A DNA stretch of 49,474 nt from CAUZFZ01 sp963579025 (GCA_963579025.1 CAUZFZ010000061.1:1-49474); one strand, 5' to 3'; positions 33,826-44,035 are shown, numbered from the stretch's first letter. Translations and numbers: made by a program. The notes: generated by a model not told the origin, from the letters alone.

Positions 33826-35514
33826 ATGAGTCGTAAACCCGTCATTCTGCTGTTGCTGATGGTTACGCTGCCGCTGGCTGTGCTGGCGTGGCTGGGAGCG
33901 CGCATTGCGCGCGACGAGGAAGCTGTCCTGCGACAACGGTTTCACAACCTGCTGTCTGGTCAACTCAGCGACATCGATCAGATCGTCGTCCGCCACTTTG
34001 AAGAGCTGGAACGTCAGCTTCGCGTGGTCGGCCAGTTGAAGTCCTTCGATGCCGAAGACGTACGAGCTGTGATCCGCGAACAGCCGTTGGCTCGGCAAAT
34101 CGTCGTTCTGGACCTGGAGGGGCGACTGGTCTATCCGCACGCGTCCGGTCCGCTGAATGAAAGCGAGCGGGAGTTCCTCATGAACGCCCGGGACCTGCTG
34201 GCTGATCGCGACCTGATCCGCATCTCCGAACCTGACCGGGGCGTAGCTGGAAATACCGTGCAGCAACGACACTCGATCGCACCACAGCAGGCCGAACCAC
34301 AGCAGACATTGGGGCAAGGCGGTTTCGTCAATCAGGCTTACTCAACCGAAGGCTGGAGCGAGGAGCAGCCGGAAGGCTGGTACGTCTGGTACTTCGGACG
34401 TGGTGCTCATCTGATCTTCTGGCAGCGGACCTCATCGAGTCACGTAGTCGCAACTTTGCTGGAACGTCCCCGCTGGATGGCCGACCTGATCGCCGCCCTT
34501 CCTGCGACTGTTGATGAGCGTCCCTCTGAAGACGCCATCGAATCCGCTCGAATCCGACTGGCCGACTCGGTCGGCCGAACGGTGTATCAGTGGGGAGCCT
34601 TTGAGCCAGAAGAGGATGCCGAACCGTTTGCAGAAACCGCACTGACGCGCCCACTCACCAACTGGCGTCTGCAGGCGCTTGTACCGGATGAGTTGGTCAC
34701 CGGAGCTCGCCGCAGTGTCTATTTCAATCTGGCATCTGGTCTCGGCGCCGCAGTCATTGGCATCGCAGTGCTGGGCGCGTTCTTCTGGCGGGAGTACGCG
34801 CGAGAAATTCGGGAAGCCGCGCGTCGAGTCAGTTTCGTGAACCAGGTGTCTCACGAACTGAAGACACCTCTCACGAACATCCGCATGTATGCCGATCTAC
34901 TCGAACAGGATCTCGATGCACTGGCTCCCGCCGAATCGGACAAACCCGTCAGCCGGCTACGCATAATCGTGTCTGAGAGTCAGAGGCTGAGCCGCTTGAT
35001 CGGCAACGTCCTCACCTTCTCTCGCCAGCAGCGCCGCACGCTCACACTGCGACCAGTGCCGGCCAGCGTCGACTCGGTCGTGCAGCAGGTCGTCGAACAG
35101 TTCGCACCTTCACTGGAACGCGTGGGCATCGAAGTGACGTCCGATCTGTCGGCGGGACAGAGCGTCATGATCGACGTCGACGCCTTGGAACAGATTCTCG
35201 TCAACCTCATCAACAACGTTGAGAAATACGCCGCCGACGGCCACCAGTTGGAACTCACGACGACGCAGTCTGGCGATGTCGCAACGATCCGCGTTTCAGA
35301 CCACGGGCCGGGAATTCCAGCAGCTCAGCATGAGGCTGTATTCCAACCGTTCCATCGCCTGTCCGACCGCCCGGTTGACGCCGCCGGCACGGGCATCGGA
35401 CTCTCAATCGCCCGTGAACTGGCAAGGCTGCACGGCGGAGACCTGCGCATCGAAGCGTCAGATCAGGGCGCCTGCTTCTGCATCGAACTGCGTGTGAAAG
35501 CCGCTGAGACCTGA
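33826..35514 (+). CDS. membrane sensor histidine kinase
   Basis: 562 residues. TM1 lies at residues 5-25; a sensor region of about 270 residues follows, containing a Gln/Ala-rich stretch; TM2 is near residue 303-323 (LASGLGAAVIGIAVLGAFFW). The H-box FVNQVSHELKTPLTNIRMY carries phospho-acceptor His343. HATPase boxes are present: N (LVNLINNVEKYA), G1 (VSDHGPGIP), G2 (GTGIGLSIA). No response regulator gene is adjacent, so it is an orphan kinase. It converges with the next gene, with stops 1 bp apart. Confidence 0.93.
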   Translation: MSRKPVILLLLMVTLPLAVLAWLGARIARDEEAVLRQRFHNLLSGQLSDIDQIVVRHFEELERQLRVVGQLKSFDAEDVRAVIREQPLARQIVVLDLEGRLVYPHASGPLNESEREFLMNARDLLADRDLIRISEPDRGVAGNTVQQRHSIAPQQAEPQQTLGQGGFVNQAYSTEGWSEEQPEGWYVWYFGRGAHLIFWQRTSSSHVVATLLERPRWMADLIAALPATVDERPSEDAIESARIRLADSVGRTVYQWGAFEPEEDAEPFAETALTRPLTNWRLQALVPDELVTGARRSVYFNLASGLGAAVIGIAVLGAFFWREYAREIREAARRVSFVNQVSHELKTPLTNIRMYADLLEQDLDALAPAESDKPVSRLRIIVSESQRLSRLIGNVLTFSRQQRRTLTLRPVPASVDSVVQQVVEQFAPSLERVGIEVTSDLSAGQSVMIDVDALEQILVNLINNVEKYAADGHQLELTTTQSGDVATIRVSDHGPGIPAAQHEAVFQPFHRLSDRPVDAAGTGIGLSIARELARLHGGDLRIEASDQGACFCIELRVKAAET

Positions 35515-35515
35515 T

Positions 35516-35893
35516 TCAGAATTCGACGAAGTCCGTTGTGTACTGTGAGAAGTCCAGCAATTCGTTCTGCAGGTCGAGCCTGATGCCCCAGAGCTGCATG
35601 GCGATCGCCCCAAACAGGACTTCGATTTGCTTTCCGTCTTCATCCACTCCGATTTCGTCGATCACACTGGCCTGGAATTCGAGGGGATGCCCAGCCACAT
35701 CCGCGAACACGAGACACACGTCGGTCACCTTGTGAACGCGTCCGCCCAATGAGGTTGACCGTTCCGCAGGCAGATGTCGCACGTCGAGACCCGTGGCGGC
35801 CTGGCGTGCGATGTACGAGTACCTGGCTCCGGAATCGAACAGTGTCCAGCAGTTCCGGCCGTCAACCAGGATGTCCTCACGAATGCGTCCCAT
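35516..35893 (-). CDS. retropepsin-like aspartic protease domain protein
   Basis: 125 residues, no signal peptide. LFDSGARYSYI with Asp20-Ser21-Gly22 corresponds to the catalytic D-S/T-G-A of single-domain retropepsin-like proteases, and EVLFGAIAMQLWGIRLDLQN resembles the second conserved segment (ILG.D.L). Such small proteins dimerise to form the active site. GGGAG lies about 9 nt upstream of ATG 35893. The protease role is inferred from motifs alone. Confidence 0.75.
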   Translation of the reverse strand: MGRIREDILVDGRNCWTLFDSGARYSYIARQAATGLDVRHLPAERSTSLGGRVHKVTDVCLVFADVAGHPLEFQASVIDEIGVDEDGKQIEVLFGAIAMQLWGIRLDLQNELLDFSQYTTDFVEF

Positions 35894-35968
35894 TTCACGA
35901 GTCTCCCGTCCGTCCTCATGTGCACGACTCGACGAATTATATGCCAGTTGTCGCAGACGAGTGACGAA

Positions 35969-38900
35969 TTACTTCAGGGAAGCCAGGAACGCCAGCAGAT
36001 CGGCGACCTGTTCGGCCGTCATGTCGCGCAACTGCAGGTCCGGCATCAATGACTTTCGTTGCGGGAACATCTCCTCAACATCGTCTGCAGCAATTCGAAT
36101 TTCTTTGCCCTCGGTCGTTCGCAGGACGACTTCTTCGTCGGTCTTCTTTGCCAGCAGCCCGACGTGAACACGCCCCGCGGTTGTCTCGACCAGCCATGCG
36201 GCGAACTTCGGGTCGATGTTGCGTGACGGATCGAGAATCGAATCCAGCAGCTTGGCTTTGCTGTTCTTTTTCGCGATGTGGTCGAGATCCGGGCCAAGTG
36301 ATTTTCCTTTGCCGGCGACTCGATGACAGTTGCGGCATTGAATCCCCTGCGTCTCCACGAACAGCTTCCGACCGCGGTCGGCATTGCCGTCCAGTGCCAG
36401 CAGTTCCCGCGGATTGATGACGTCGCCCAGACGCTTCGACCGCTGGTCGTCTGGCAGAAAGATCTCGAAGAGATCACGAATCTGTGGCTGTGGATGTTTT
36501 GCCGCAGTCATCAGAACCTGATCAACCATCGACTCCGGAATCCGATTCTCGCGGTGTTCCCGCAGCAGCAGAATTGCTCGGCTGGGATCCGACAGAAGTT
36601 CCTCGATCAGACTGGCCCGATCGGCAGCACGCTTTGTGACTCGAGCCGCTGCCGCACCCTCGTACCGCTTGACGGCCTCGGCTTGGTCGGCGTCTGTTGG
36701 CTGTTCTTCTTCACGCTCGTTCTCTTTGGCAACTGCACGCGCCAGGTTGAACACAGATCGATCTCGGTCGGCCTCCTCACGCTTCACGATCGCCGGTTCG
36801 TCGAGTGCGATCAGTTTGTCGACAATCCCTGAGTCTTCACTGCGGACGGGCAACTGCCGAATCCAATCATGAATCAGATCGAGCCCTTCGGTGTCGACGA
36901 GCTTTGAACCAATATGCGGCATTCTCCCGGACCCGAGTTTGGCTAACCGGAAATACAACACAGACCGATACGGGTCGCCGGGCGCCAGGATTTCGGCATC
37001 GTGAATCGCGAATGTTCCCTGCGTGGGCCGTTTTGCCAGCGCCCGGGTTTCGGTCAGCTTCAAGTCATGGTTGAGGTGCAGGTACGCGGAACCTCCTCCG
37101 CCGTTGCGATGACAATGCGCACAATTCACGTGCAGATAGGCACGGGCGCGCGCATCCAGACTGTCGTCGCCGTAGAAGGGAGAGGCCAGCCGAGGCAACT
37201 CGGAAACTGATTTGACCTGCTCGCCTTTGTCGAAGGGATTCTCGGGATCCGGCTCACGCAGGATGTCGCGGATCACACCGATGGACCGAAAATGATCGAC
37301 CTGGTTCCTCTTCAATGACGAGCCCGTCTCAGGGCCAGGCACATGATTCAGCTGCGACAGGTTGAAGGCCAGCGTGTATTCCGACCACGGATTGTGGCAA
37401 CGCAGGCATTCATACCGGCTGTGAAACTTCCATTCGTGATTCCTCTCTCCACCGAGTGCACCTTTCGTAACCGGAATCGATCGCTGTTTGCCACTCGCCT
37501 CAAGCAGCACTGCATCCGTCTGCTCGTCGTTCCATTCGTATGAGTAACCACGCCAGAACTGTCCATCGAAGTGCAGCAATTGCGTCTCGACTCGACGCGT
37601 CTGCGACTGATCGCCGGACTTCACACCTCCTATCGAGAGTGTTTTTCCAAGGACTGTGCCCGTCGGGTAATCGGTCTGGCGTTCAAACATCGAGCCAGCC
37701 ACTCGCACGGCCTTCGAGTGAAATCCAACTGAAGCGTCGCCCGGAATCGCGATGAAACGTTCCGCCGTAGCAAAGTCCGCCCAGAGTTCCGCGTTGATCG
37801 CATACGGAGCAACGCCATCTGCCAGTTCATGATCGGCAACCGATGCGAACAGTCCCGACTCGCTGAGCTTTGTTGGAAACGGATACTTCGGCTTTTCGGT
37901 CTTGTTGCGAATGAGTGTGTGAATGCTGCCGTCGTCGTAGTCGAGCAGATACAGCTCGCCGTCATGATCTTCCGCGAATCCGACAATGCGGACAGTTGGC
38001 TCAACGAGTTCCTTCATCGGACTGATCTTGTCGCCATCGCGCGTCACGCCCCAGATGCGACGCGTTTCCCAGTCTCCAAAGATGTAAGTGCCGACGAGTT
38101 CCGGAAACTTCTTTCCTCGATAGACGAAACCACCAGTCACGGACGCTCCATCGGTATGCGGAATGGCGACGGCCGGCGGCACGATCGGAGTCGGGCCACG
38201 TTTCCGCTCGGTATGAACTGGCTGCGGACCTTCCACCAGACTCCAGCCGTAGTTGTCACCGGGCTGAATCCGATAGACCAGTTCCCAGGATTCCCAGCCA
38301 ACATCACCCGCCCACAGATCGCCCGACTCTCGATCCACGCTGATCTTCCACGGGTTCCGCATTCCGTACGCCCAGATCTCTCCGCGCGCGTCGTCGAGCT
38401 TCACGAACGGGTTGTCCGACGGAATCGAGTAGTTCATTCCGTTTGACGGATGGTCAACATCGATTCGCAAAACAGCCGACAGCAGGTTGCTGACATCCTG
38501 CCCGGAGTTGCGACCATCCGGCGGAAACGCGAAGCCTCCGTCACCCGTTGAGACGAACAGGCTGCCGTCGAGCCCGAACTTGATGCAACCGCCGTTATGC
38601 CCGCCCTGCAGCCAGTCAATGATGAGGACTTCGCTCTTCGGATCGGCGACCGGCGGATCCGTCCGGCTGACAGTCAACCGAACAACACGCGTCCCGTTGG
38701 GATGCTGGCCTTTGCCACCAGCCTTGTAACTGACGACGTAACACAGGTAGCAGAAACGGTTCGTCTCAAAGTCCGGATGAAATGTCAGTCCGTAAATCGA
38801 CCCCATCTGGACTTCTTCATCGGCGCCGTCATTGAGTTGTTCGATCAGATCTTTCGTGTCCAGAAACAGATCGGATTTGCTGACGTCCGGGTCATTCGCA

Positions 38901-39181
38901 ATCGAAAAGACCTTGTCATAGTTCTGGGCCACAAAGAATCGGTCTGTTCCCGGCGCGGACGTGATGACTGTTGGTCGCCGGAAGTTGATCTTCGGGAAGA
39001 CGCGTTTGGCTCGAAACGGCGGCGGCGGTTCCGGCGTGCCCTGGACGCGCGACGTCGTCCATGGAATGCGTTTCGGGGCTGACTTCGCATTTTCATCAGC
39101 AAGCAGTGCGTCCAGGCGAACGACACTGAGAATCGCTGCTAAAGCACAGACAAACTGGCATGGTGTACGTGTTTGGGTCAT
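35969..39181 (-). CDS. sorbosone-dehydrogenase-like propeller fused to multihaem PVC-type cytochrome
   Basis: 1070 residues, exported (signal MTQTRTPCQFVCALAAILSV). Residues about 50-430 form a glucose/sorbosone-dehydrogenase-type beta-propeller (GLTFHPDFETNRFCYLCYVV, GDGGFAFPPDGRNSGQD, GDNYGWSLVEGP). Three CxxCH motifs follow: CLRCH near residue 590, CAHCH near 687 and CRNCH near 949, the last in the planctomycete-specific haem-binding C-terminal domain (GPDLDHIAKKNSKAKLLDSI). I chose ATG 39181 with AGGG 7 nt upstream. Expected to be a periplasmic electron-transferring oxidase of sugars or polyols. It is divergent from the beta-helix gene at 39346. Confidence 0.9.
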   Translation of the reverse strand: MTQTRTPCQFVCALAAILSVVRLDALLADENAKSAPKRIPWTTSRVQGTPEPPPPFRAKRVFPKINFRRPTVITSAPGTDRFFVAQNYDKVFSIANDPDVSKSDLFLDTKDLIEQLNDGADEEVQMGSIYGLTFHPDFETNRFCYLCYVVSYKAGGKGQHPNGTRVVRLTVSRTDPPVADPKSEVLIIDWLQGGHNGGCIKFGLDGSLFVSTGDGGFAFPPDGRNSGQDVSNLLSAVLRIDVDHPSNGMNYSIPSDNPFVKLDDARGEIWAYGMRNPWKISVDRESGDLWAGDVGWESWELVYRIQPGDNYGWSLVEGPQPVHTERKRGPTPIVPPAVAIPHTDGASVTGGFVYRGKKFPELVGTYIFGDWETRRIWGVTRDGDKISPMKELVEPTVRIVGFAEDHDGELYLLDYDDGSIHTLIRNKTEKPKYPFPTKLSESGLFASVADHELADGVAPYAINAELWADFATAERFIAIPGDASVGFHSKAVRVAGSMFERQTDYPTGTVLGKTLSIGGVKSGDQSQTRRVETQLLHFDGQFWRGYSYEWNDEQTDAVLLEASGKQRSIPVTKGALGGERNHEWKFHSRYECLRCHNPWSEYTLAFNLSQLNHVPGPETGSSLKRNQVDHFRSIGVIRDILREPDPENPFDKGEQVKSVSELPRLASPFYGDDSLDARARAYLHVNCAHCHRNGGGGSAYLHLNHDLKLTETRALAKRPTQGTFAIHDAEILAPGDPYRSVLYFRLAKLGSGRMPHIGSKLVDTEGLDLIHDWIRQLPVRSEDSGIVDKLIALDEPAIVKREEADRDRSVFNLARAVAKENEREEEQPTDADQAEAVKRYEGAAAARVTKRAADRASLIEELLSDPSRAILLLREHRENRIPESMVDQVLMTAAKHPQPQIRDLFEIFLPDDQRSKRLGDVINPRELLALDGNADRGRKLFVETQGIQCRNCHRVAGKGKSLGPDLDHIAKKNSKAKLLDSILDPSRNIDPKFAAWLVETTAGRVHVGLLAKKTDEEVVLRTTEGKEIRIAADDVEEMFPQRKSLMPDLQLRDMTAEQVADLLAFLASLK

Positions 39182-39345
39182 CGGATTACCCTGCAGAGAT
39201 TCATCGGAGAACGTTGATGCGTGAGGCGAGGATTGTAGGCAGGGCCGAAAGACACGCAATCGACGTGGCGCGATCCAGCGAAGACTCGAATGGCGTCCGC
39301 GCTAGAGTTCAGTAGTTCGGCCAGCAAACAACGAAAGGGGCTCAC

Positions 39346-40584
39346 ATGCGGACACTTCAGTCTTTAGTGGCTGTCGGTTTGATTGTTGGAATCACGACAA
39401 AACACGCGACCGCCGACGAACCAGGCCCGCAACTCGTCGAAGTCACTGTTGGAAATGACGTCGGTGACTTTCGCGGCGACGACGGACGTGTGCTGCAGGC
39501 TGCCGTGGATTACGTCGCGCGGCTGGGTGGCGGCACAATCCGGGTTGGACCGGGCCGATTCCTGATGCGCAATTCGCTGATCCTCTCCGACAACATTCAA
39601 ATTCTCGGGACCCCCGGCCGGACGGTCCTCGTCAATTGCGACGCACATCAGTCGAAGCTATCCAGTTCCGGCGGCACTAACGAGCGGCAGGTAACTGTCG
39701 ACGAACCGGATGGCTTTCGCATTGGTGACGGCGTGATGGTGCAGGACGACAAGTCGATGTACGGCTTCACCGTGACACAGGCAACGATCACCGCCCGTCT
39801 GGACAAACACACGTTTCAGATTTCCGTGCCGCTTGTGCGCGACTATTTCGCCACGCGCAACGCCCGCGTGACTTCGGGATTCCCCGTCGTCGCCGCAAGG
39901 AATGCTAAGAACATCGCCATTGAAGGCCTGACGATCGATGGCAACAGCGACAACATGCAATACCTGACCGGTTGCCGCGGCGGCGGCATCTATCTGTTCG
40001 AATGCGAGAACGTCACCGTCCGCAGTTGCCACGTGCACAACTACAACGGTGACGGCATCAGCTTTCAGACGACACAGCACGTGACGATCAGGGACTGCAT
40101 CTGTGAGGGCAACACGGGCGTCGGTCTGCACCCGGGTTGCGGCACCGAACACGCAGTCGTACGCGGAACTCGCTGCACCAACAACAAGGGCGACGGTCTA
40201 TTCCTGTGCTGGCGAGTCAAGCACTGCATCTTTGAAGGCAACGACTTAAGTGACAATCAACGGCACGGCATTTCCATTGGCATGAAGGACTCGGACAACG
40301 AGTTTCGTGACAACACGGTCAGCTCGAATTCTCTGACCGGTGTTTTCTTCCGCAAGCAGCCGGCAGCCAATGGCGCGCATCGGAATGTGTTCGAGGCCAA
40401 CCGGATCCTGGACAACGGAGTCTCGGTGAAAATTGAAGGGGAACACCACGAACTCGTGTTCCGTGAGAATCGAATCGGATACACGACCGCCCCGGCGGAA
40501 AAGCAGGTCGCGATACAGGCCGGAGACGGAGCCGCGAAGCTGGAAGCTGACAACAACGAGTTCATCAACGTCAATCCGAAATGA
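39346..40584 (+). CDS. exported right-handed beta-helix protein
   Basis: 412 residues with a Sec signal (MRTLQSLVAVGLIVGITTKH, cleavage near ATADE). From residue about 100 the sequence is a parallel beta-helix: repeated N/G-rich turns such as NVTVRSCHVHNYNGDGISFQ, HVTIRDCICEGNTGVGLHPG and NEFRDNTVSSNSLTGVFFRK. Proteins with this fold are often pectate-lyase-like or carbohydrate epimerases. GGGG lies 5 nt before the ATG. It is the first gene of the plus-strand set with the two lyase-like genes, which supports a polysaccharide role. No catalytic residues can be named. Confidence 0.87.
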   Translation: MRTLQSLVAVGLIVGITTKHATADEPGPQLVEVTVGNDVGDFRGDDGRVLQAAVDYVARLGGGTIRVGPGRFLMRNSLILSDNIQILGTPGRTVLVNCDAHQSKLSSSGGTNERQVTVDEPDGFRIGDGVMVQDDKSMYGFTVTQATITARLDKHTFQISVPLVRDYFATRNARVTSGFPVVAARNAKNIAIEGLTIDGNSDNMQYLTGCRGGGIYLFECENVTVRSCHVHNYNGDGISFQTTQHVTIRDCICEGNTGVGLHPGCGTEHAVVRGTRCTNNKGDGLFLCWRVKHCIFEGNDLSDNQRHGISIGMKDSDNEFRDNTVSSNSLTGVFFRKQPAANGAHRNVFEANRILDNGVSVKIEGEHHELVFRENRIGYTTAPAEKQVAIQAGDGAAKLEADNNEFINVNPK

Positions 40585-40620
40585 CGAGCGGCAATCGGGT
40601 TGGCAACAAAGCGTCCCACC

Positions 40621-40665
40621 CCCAGTCCCCTCTCAGCTCAGGGGAGAGCGTTAGGGAGAGGGGCA
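40621..40665 (+). repeat. CCCCTCTC/GAGAGGGG palindrome, copy 3
   Basis: Between the beta-helix gene and the large exported protein, CCCCTCTC (40627-40634) pairs with GAGAGGGG (40656-40663) around a smaller CTCTC/GAGAG pair. It is related to the palindromes at 17169 and 30722. Confidence 0.6.
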
Positions 40666-40716
40666 TCAGACAGCGCGGGCACAGTTCGTGCTCTCATGAA
40701 CCGAATTGACGAACAA

Positions 40717-43700
40717 ATGAAACGACTGCAAACCCTTCTCTTGATGACGCTAGTCGCAGCCATCCCATTGCAGGCAGTGGCCGGCGAGTCCACACACAGG
40801 CTCTACGACGGTGTCACGGCATTCGTCAACAATGCCGACGGCAAAGACTTCACCGTCACACTCGACGTGCGCGACATCAACCACCGGATGCACGGGCCGA
40901 GCGAATTACTGGTCAAGGTCTATCCGCCGGACGGCAGACCGGTTGTGCGAGAGGTGATTGCGGACGACGGCGTCCTGACTCACACAAGCAATCCATCTGC
41001 AGCCGGATGGGACCACGAGGCCTGGTACTACGCCACCTGCTACTCCCGAGGACTGCAGCCCCTGGTGCGGTGGAGTGCGTATTCCGATCCCAAGCGTCTG
41101 GCAGCTCTTGAAACACGATCGTTTACTTACAACGTTAAGGGCGGACAGAAAGGTGTGTATCGAGTCGTCGTCGTTGGTGCGCCGGATCACTATGTCACTC
41201 TGAAGGTCGATCCGGACCTCGCGTACGGAGTCGCCGGCAGTCCTGAGTGGATTCATGGGCACAGTGACATGTTCCGCCGCAGCTACATTTACGTCCCTCG
41301 GACAACACACTCCATCAACCTCCTATTTCTGCAGTTCGACGAACCGGCGACTCGTACGTTTGTCCTGAAGGACTCGCAGGGAAACCTGCTCGCCGAAGGC
41401 AATGGAGCCGATGGCCTGGTTCAGACAAGTGTTGAGGCAGCGGGCCGACTGGACGATCAGGTATTGACTCTTGAAGTTTCCGCCCACACCAACCCGACTG
41501 GACAGCGCGGAGACATTCCCGGAGACTTTCTATTAAACGTCACGTTTCAGCTCGACAATGACTTCAAACCTGTCCGGGCGGCACATCAGGCTGTGACTGC
41601 AGTACTGTCGCCCGATGAGGCGACGGCACGCGCAACACTCGGCGGAGCGATCTACCACGACGACCGCGTCTTCTGGCAGATGCACCAGGTGCGTCTCTAC
41701 GACTGGTTGAAGAATCTGAGCGATGACGATTTCGCATATCCGCCAGAATTGGATGACAGCACCGGTTTCGTTTCCGTCGGTTCACACAACAGCCCGAAGA
41801 AGGGCTCAGCCGATCGGATCATGCACAGTTTCCCGAAACACAAGAATGCGAACGCACTGAACGCTGCTATCAAAGACATGCTGTTTGGCATGCGTCTCAT
41901 CAGCCATGGAGACCACGTGGCGATCGGGCCGAAGCGGAATCTTGCCTACGAGCAGGGTTGTTACACCTTTTTCTGGTATCGCCCGGCCTGGCGGATTCTG
42001 CATCAGTCCGACGCACCCGACGAAGTCAAACAGGTTCTGCGCGAGTTCATCATTCAGGCCGGTGACCGGCTGGCCTTCTGCCGAACAATGGCCACCGGCA
42101 ATGGAAACGCCTTTGGCAGCCTGATGGCGGCATTGAAGTACTGTGCCGCGGCATCACAGGATGCACTACAGGAAGAATTGTTTTCCAGCTGCTTCGATCG
42201 ATTTGTCAGCGGCGGCTACGGTGACCGTGTTGGTATCGGTCCGTCCGGCGGCTTGCAGGAAAGCAAGGGATACGACCTGCATTACGGCAGTTACGTGCTT
42301 CGCGGCTGGCAGGCGGTGATCAGCGACCTGCCGGACGAACGCATCGTCAATGCGCGCAATCGTATTCTGAATCTCTACAGCTACGTGTGGTCCAACGGTG
42401 CCGGGATGCCCTGGAGTTCCCGTACGTCCATCCCGAAAGTCGCCGGTGGTACGTACAACGCATGGCAGGCGAACTACGGCTGGAAAGGTTTCGGCGGCCC
42501 GGACTTGGTGACACCCGTCAACGACCACAACGAATGGTTCGCAGCTCGCCGCAAGAATTACTACGCCGTCACCTATCACGGGCGGCTCACACCCACGTGG
42601 GAAGGTGAGGGCTTTCACGGCCAGATCGGACTCGGCGGTGGCGGCCTCTGCCAGCTGCATGTGCCCAGTGTCGGACAGGTCATCACGGCGAAGCCCAACA
42701 GCTCATACGGTGCCGGCATGCACGTGTCCGAATGGCCGAATTTCCATGTGCATTCGCTGGTGGGCACAACGGCCGATGGTCTGCCTCTGGTTACTGCGAA
42801 CAGTGAGCACTTCAATGCGGCACTCGAAGACTCGACAGTACGCAGTTCCGCCAATGTCCGTCAGTCTTCGGTCAGTGTGAGTCGAACGTACAAGTTCGCA
42901 CGCACATCGATCGAGTGCGGTGTCCAGTTGGGGCCGGCTCAGCACGACAACGTCTTCAGCATCTGGGGCGGACGTCCACGCCTGCGCGGCAAAGTTACCG
43001 AAGCCTACGAAATGATTCCGTTTGCTGACCTGGCAAAGCCCAAAGGCAAGCCGCGCGGCACAAAGAACCGGACGCGCGTTGAAGTGCTTGCAGCAGACGG
43101 CAGCGTCGCCGGTCTTCTCGACGATGAGTCCGCGCGAGGCTCACACAGATTCGGTCTACGAACAGGAGAGGCATCGTCCCTTGAGGGAGCCGGCGTGCTC
43201 ATTGACCGCAACGGTTACGGGGCACTGATCGAATTCGACGAACCAAGAAAAGTCTATCGCGGACTGAACGACACGATTCTGATCGAACTCGCTCGCGGAC
43301 TGACTCCGGCCGAGGCGGTCGGGATGTCCTACCGCATTGTTCCGTATGCAGGTGATCCACCCGGACTCGGTTCGATCGCGCCCGACTCAATCGCCGCGAA
43401 GTTCCTGCCTTCGCTCGACGCCGTCGCGTCACTCAACGCACTGCCACAACTTCTGGCCGAACAGCCGGCGTTTGAGATTCAGAAAGATGACCGGTCCGTG
43501 GCATCGTTGCGTGTGGCCATTGCCGGTGACGACCTGGCACTTGTCGCGCAGGTACGTGACAGCCAGGTAGAACACAATTCGACTCCGTGGAAAGGCTCGT
43601 GCGTGGAAGTGTTCGGAAGCATGCCCGATGTCGAAGGCATCGGGCAGGTGTTCCTTGCCCCCGAGGCGAGCGAACGGGCTTCAGCTGGCTACAAAGCTGC

Positions 43701-43977
43701 CGGAGCCCAACAAGTCGCGTCCGCCGAGATCCGCACGTCTTCAGCCACAACCGACGACGGTTACGAAATCCGCGCATTGATCCCTGTGTCGCTATTGAAA
43801 ATCGATCACTCACAGGACGAGTTCCTGCTGGAATTCCAGATCAGTACTTCGGCCGGCAAGGCTCGCAGTTACCACACCCTGTTTGGCAGTCAACACGCGT
43901 ATCAGAACAGCCAGCGCTTCGGCACATTCACCGTAAAACAGCCATCTGTCGAGCCAACGTCGGACACCGATCCATAA
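40717..43977 (+). CDS. large exported lyase-like protein with C-terminal CBM9-like domain
   Basis: 1086 residues from ATG 40717, which begins a normal signal peptide (MKRLQTLLLMTLVAAIPLQ); ATG 40696 is possible but adds acidic residues before it. Residues about 25-310 are beta-rich. A helical toroid-like part follows (about 400-600), with GNAF near 462 and GPSGGLQES...LHYGSY near 510-525. A beta-sandwich part (WFAARRKNYYAVTYHGRL) extends to about 900. The toroid blocks resemble the Asn and His/Tyr catalytic regions of PL8-type polysaccharide lyases, without a clear family match. Residues about 925-1080 look like a CBM9-type sugar-binding domain (PWKGSCVEVFGSMPDV). It has a paralogue at 44036. 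Confidence 0.75.
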   Translation: MKRLQTLLLMTLVAAIPLQAVAGESTHRLYDGVTAFVNNADGKDFTVTLDVRDINHRMHGPSELLVKVYPPDGRPVVREVIADDGVLTHTSNPSAAGWDHEAWYYATCYSRGLQPLVRWSAYSDPKRLAALETRSFTYNVKGGQKGVYRVVVVGAPDHYVTLKVDPDLAYGVAGSPEWIHGHSDMFRRSYIYVPRTTHSINLLFLQFDEPATRTFVLKDSQGNLLAEGNGADGLVQTSVEAAGRLDDQVLTLEVSAHTNPTGQRGDIPGDFLLNVTFQLDNDFKPVRAAHQAVTAVLSPDEATARATLGGAIYHDDRVFWQMHQVRLYDWLKNLSDDDFAYPPELDDSTGFVSVGSHNSPKKGSADRIMHSFPKHKNANALNAAIKDMLFGMRLISHGDHVAIGPKRNLAYEQGCYTFFWYRPAWRILHQSDAPDEVKQVLREFIIQAGDRLAFCRTMATGNGNAFGSLMAALKYCAAASQDALQEELFSSCFDRFVSGGYGDRVGIGPSGGLQESKGYDLHYGSYVLRGWQAVISDLPDERIVNARNRILNLYSYVWSNGAGMPWSSRTSIPKVAGGTYNAWQANYGWKGFGGPDLVTPVNDHNEWFAARRKNYYAVTYHGRLTPTWEGEGFHGQIGLGGGGLCQLHVPSVGQVITAKPNSSYGAGMHVSEWPNFHVHSLVGTTADGLPLVTANSEHFNAALEDSTVRSSANVRQSSVSVSRTYKFARTSIECGVQLGPAQHDNVFSIWGGRPRLRGKVTEAYEMIPFADLAKPKGKPRGTKNRTRVEVLAADGSVAGLLDDESARGSHRFGLRTGEASSLEGAGVLIDRNGYGALIEFDEPRKVYRGLNDTILIELARGLTPAEAVGMSYRIVPYAGDPPGLGSIAPDSIAAKFLPSLDAVASLNALPQLLAEQPAFEIQKDDRSVASLRVAIAGDDLALVAQVRDSQVEHNSTPWKGSCVEVFGSMPDVEGIGQVFLAPEASERASAGYKAAGAQQVASAEIRTSSATTDDGYEIRALIPVSLLKIDHSQDEFLLEFQISTSAGKARSYHTLFGSQHAYQNSQRFGTFTVKQPSVEPTSDTDP

Positions 43978-44035
43978 CCGCACGCCATCGAATAAACTTC
44001 CCAGGAATTCCAGATGCAACGGAAGCTGAACACGC

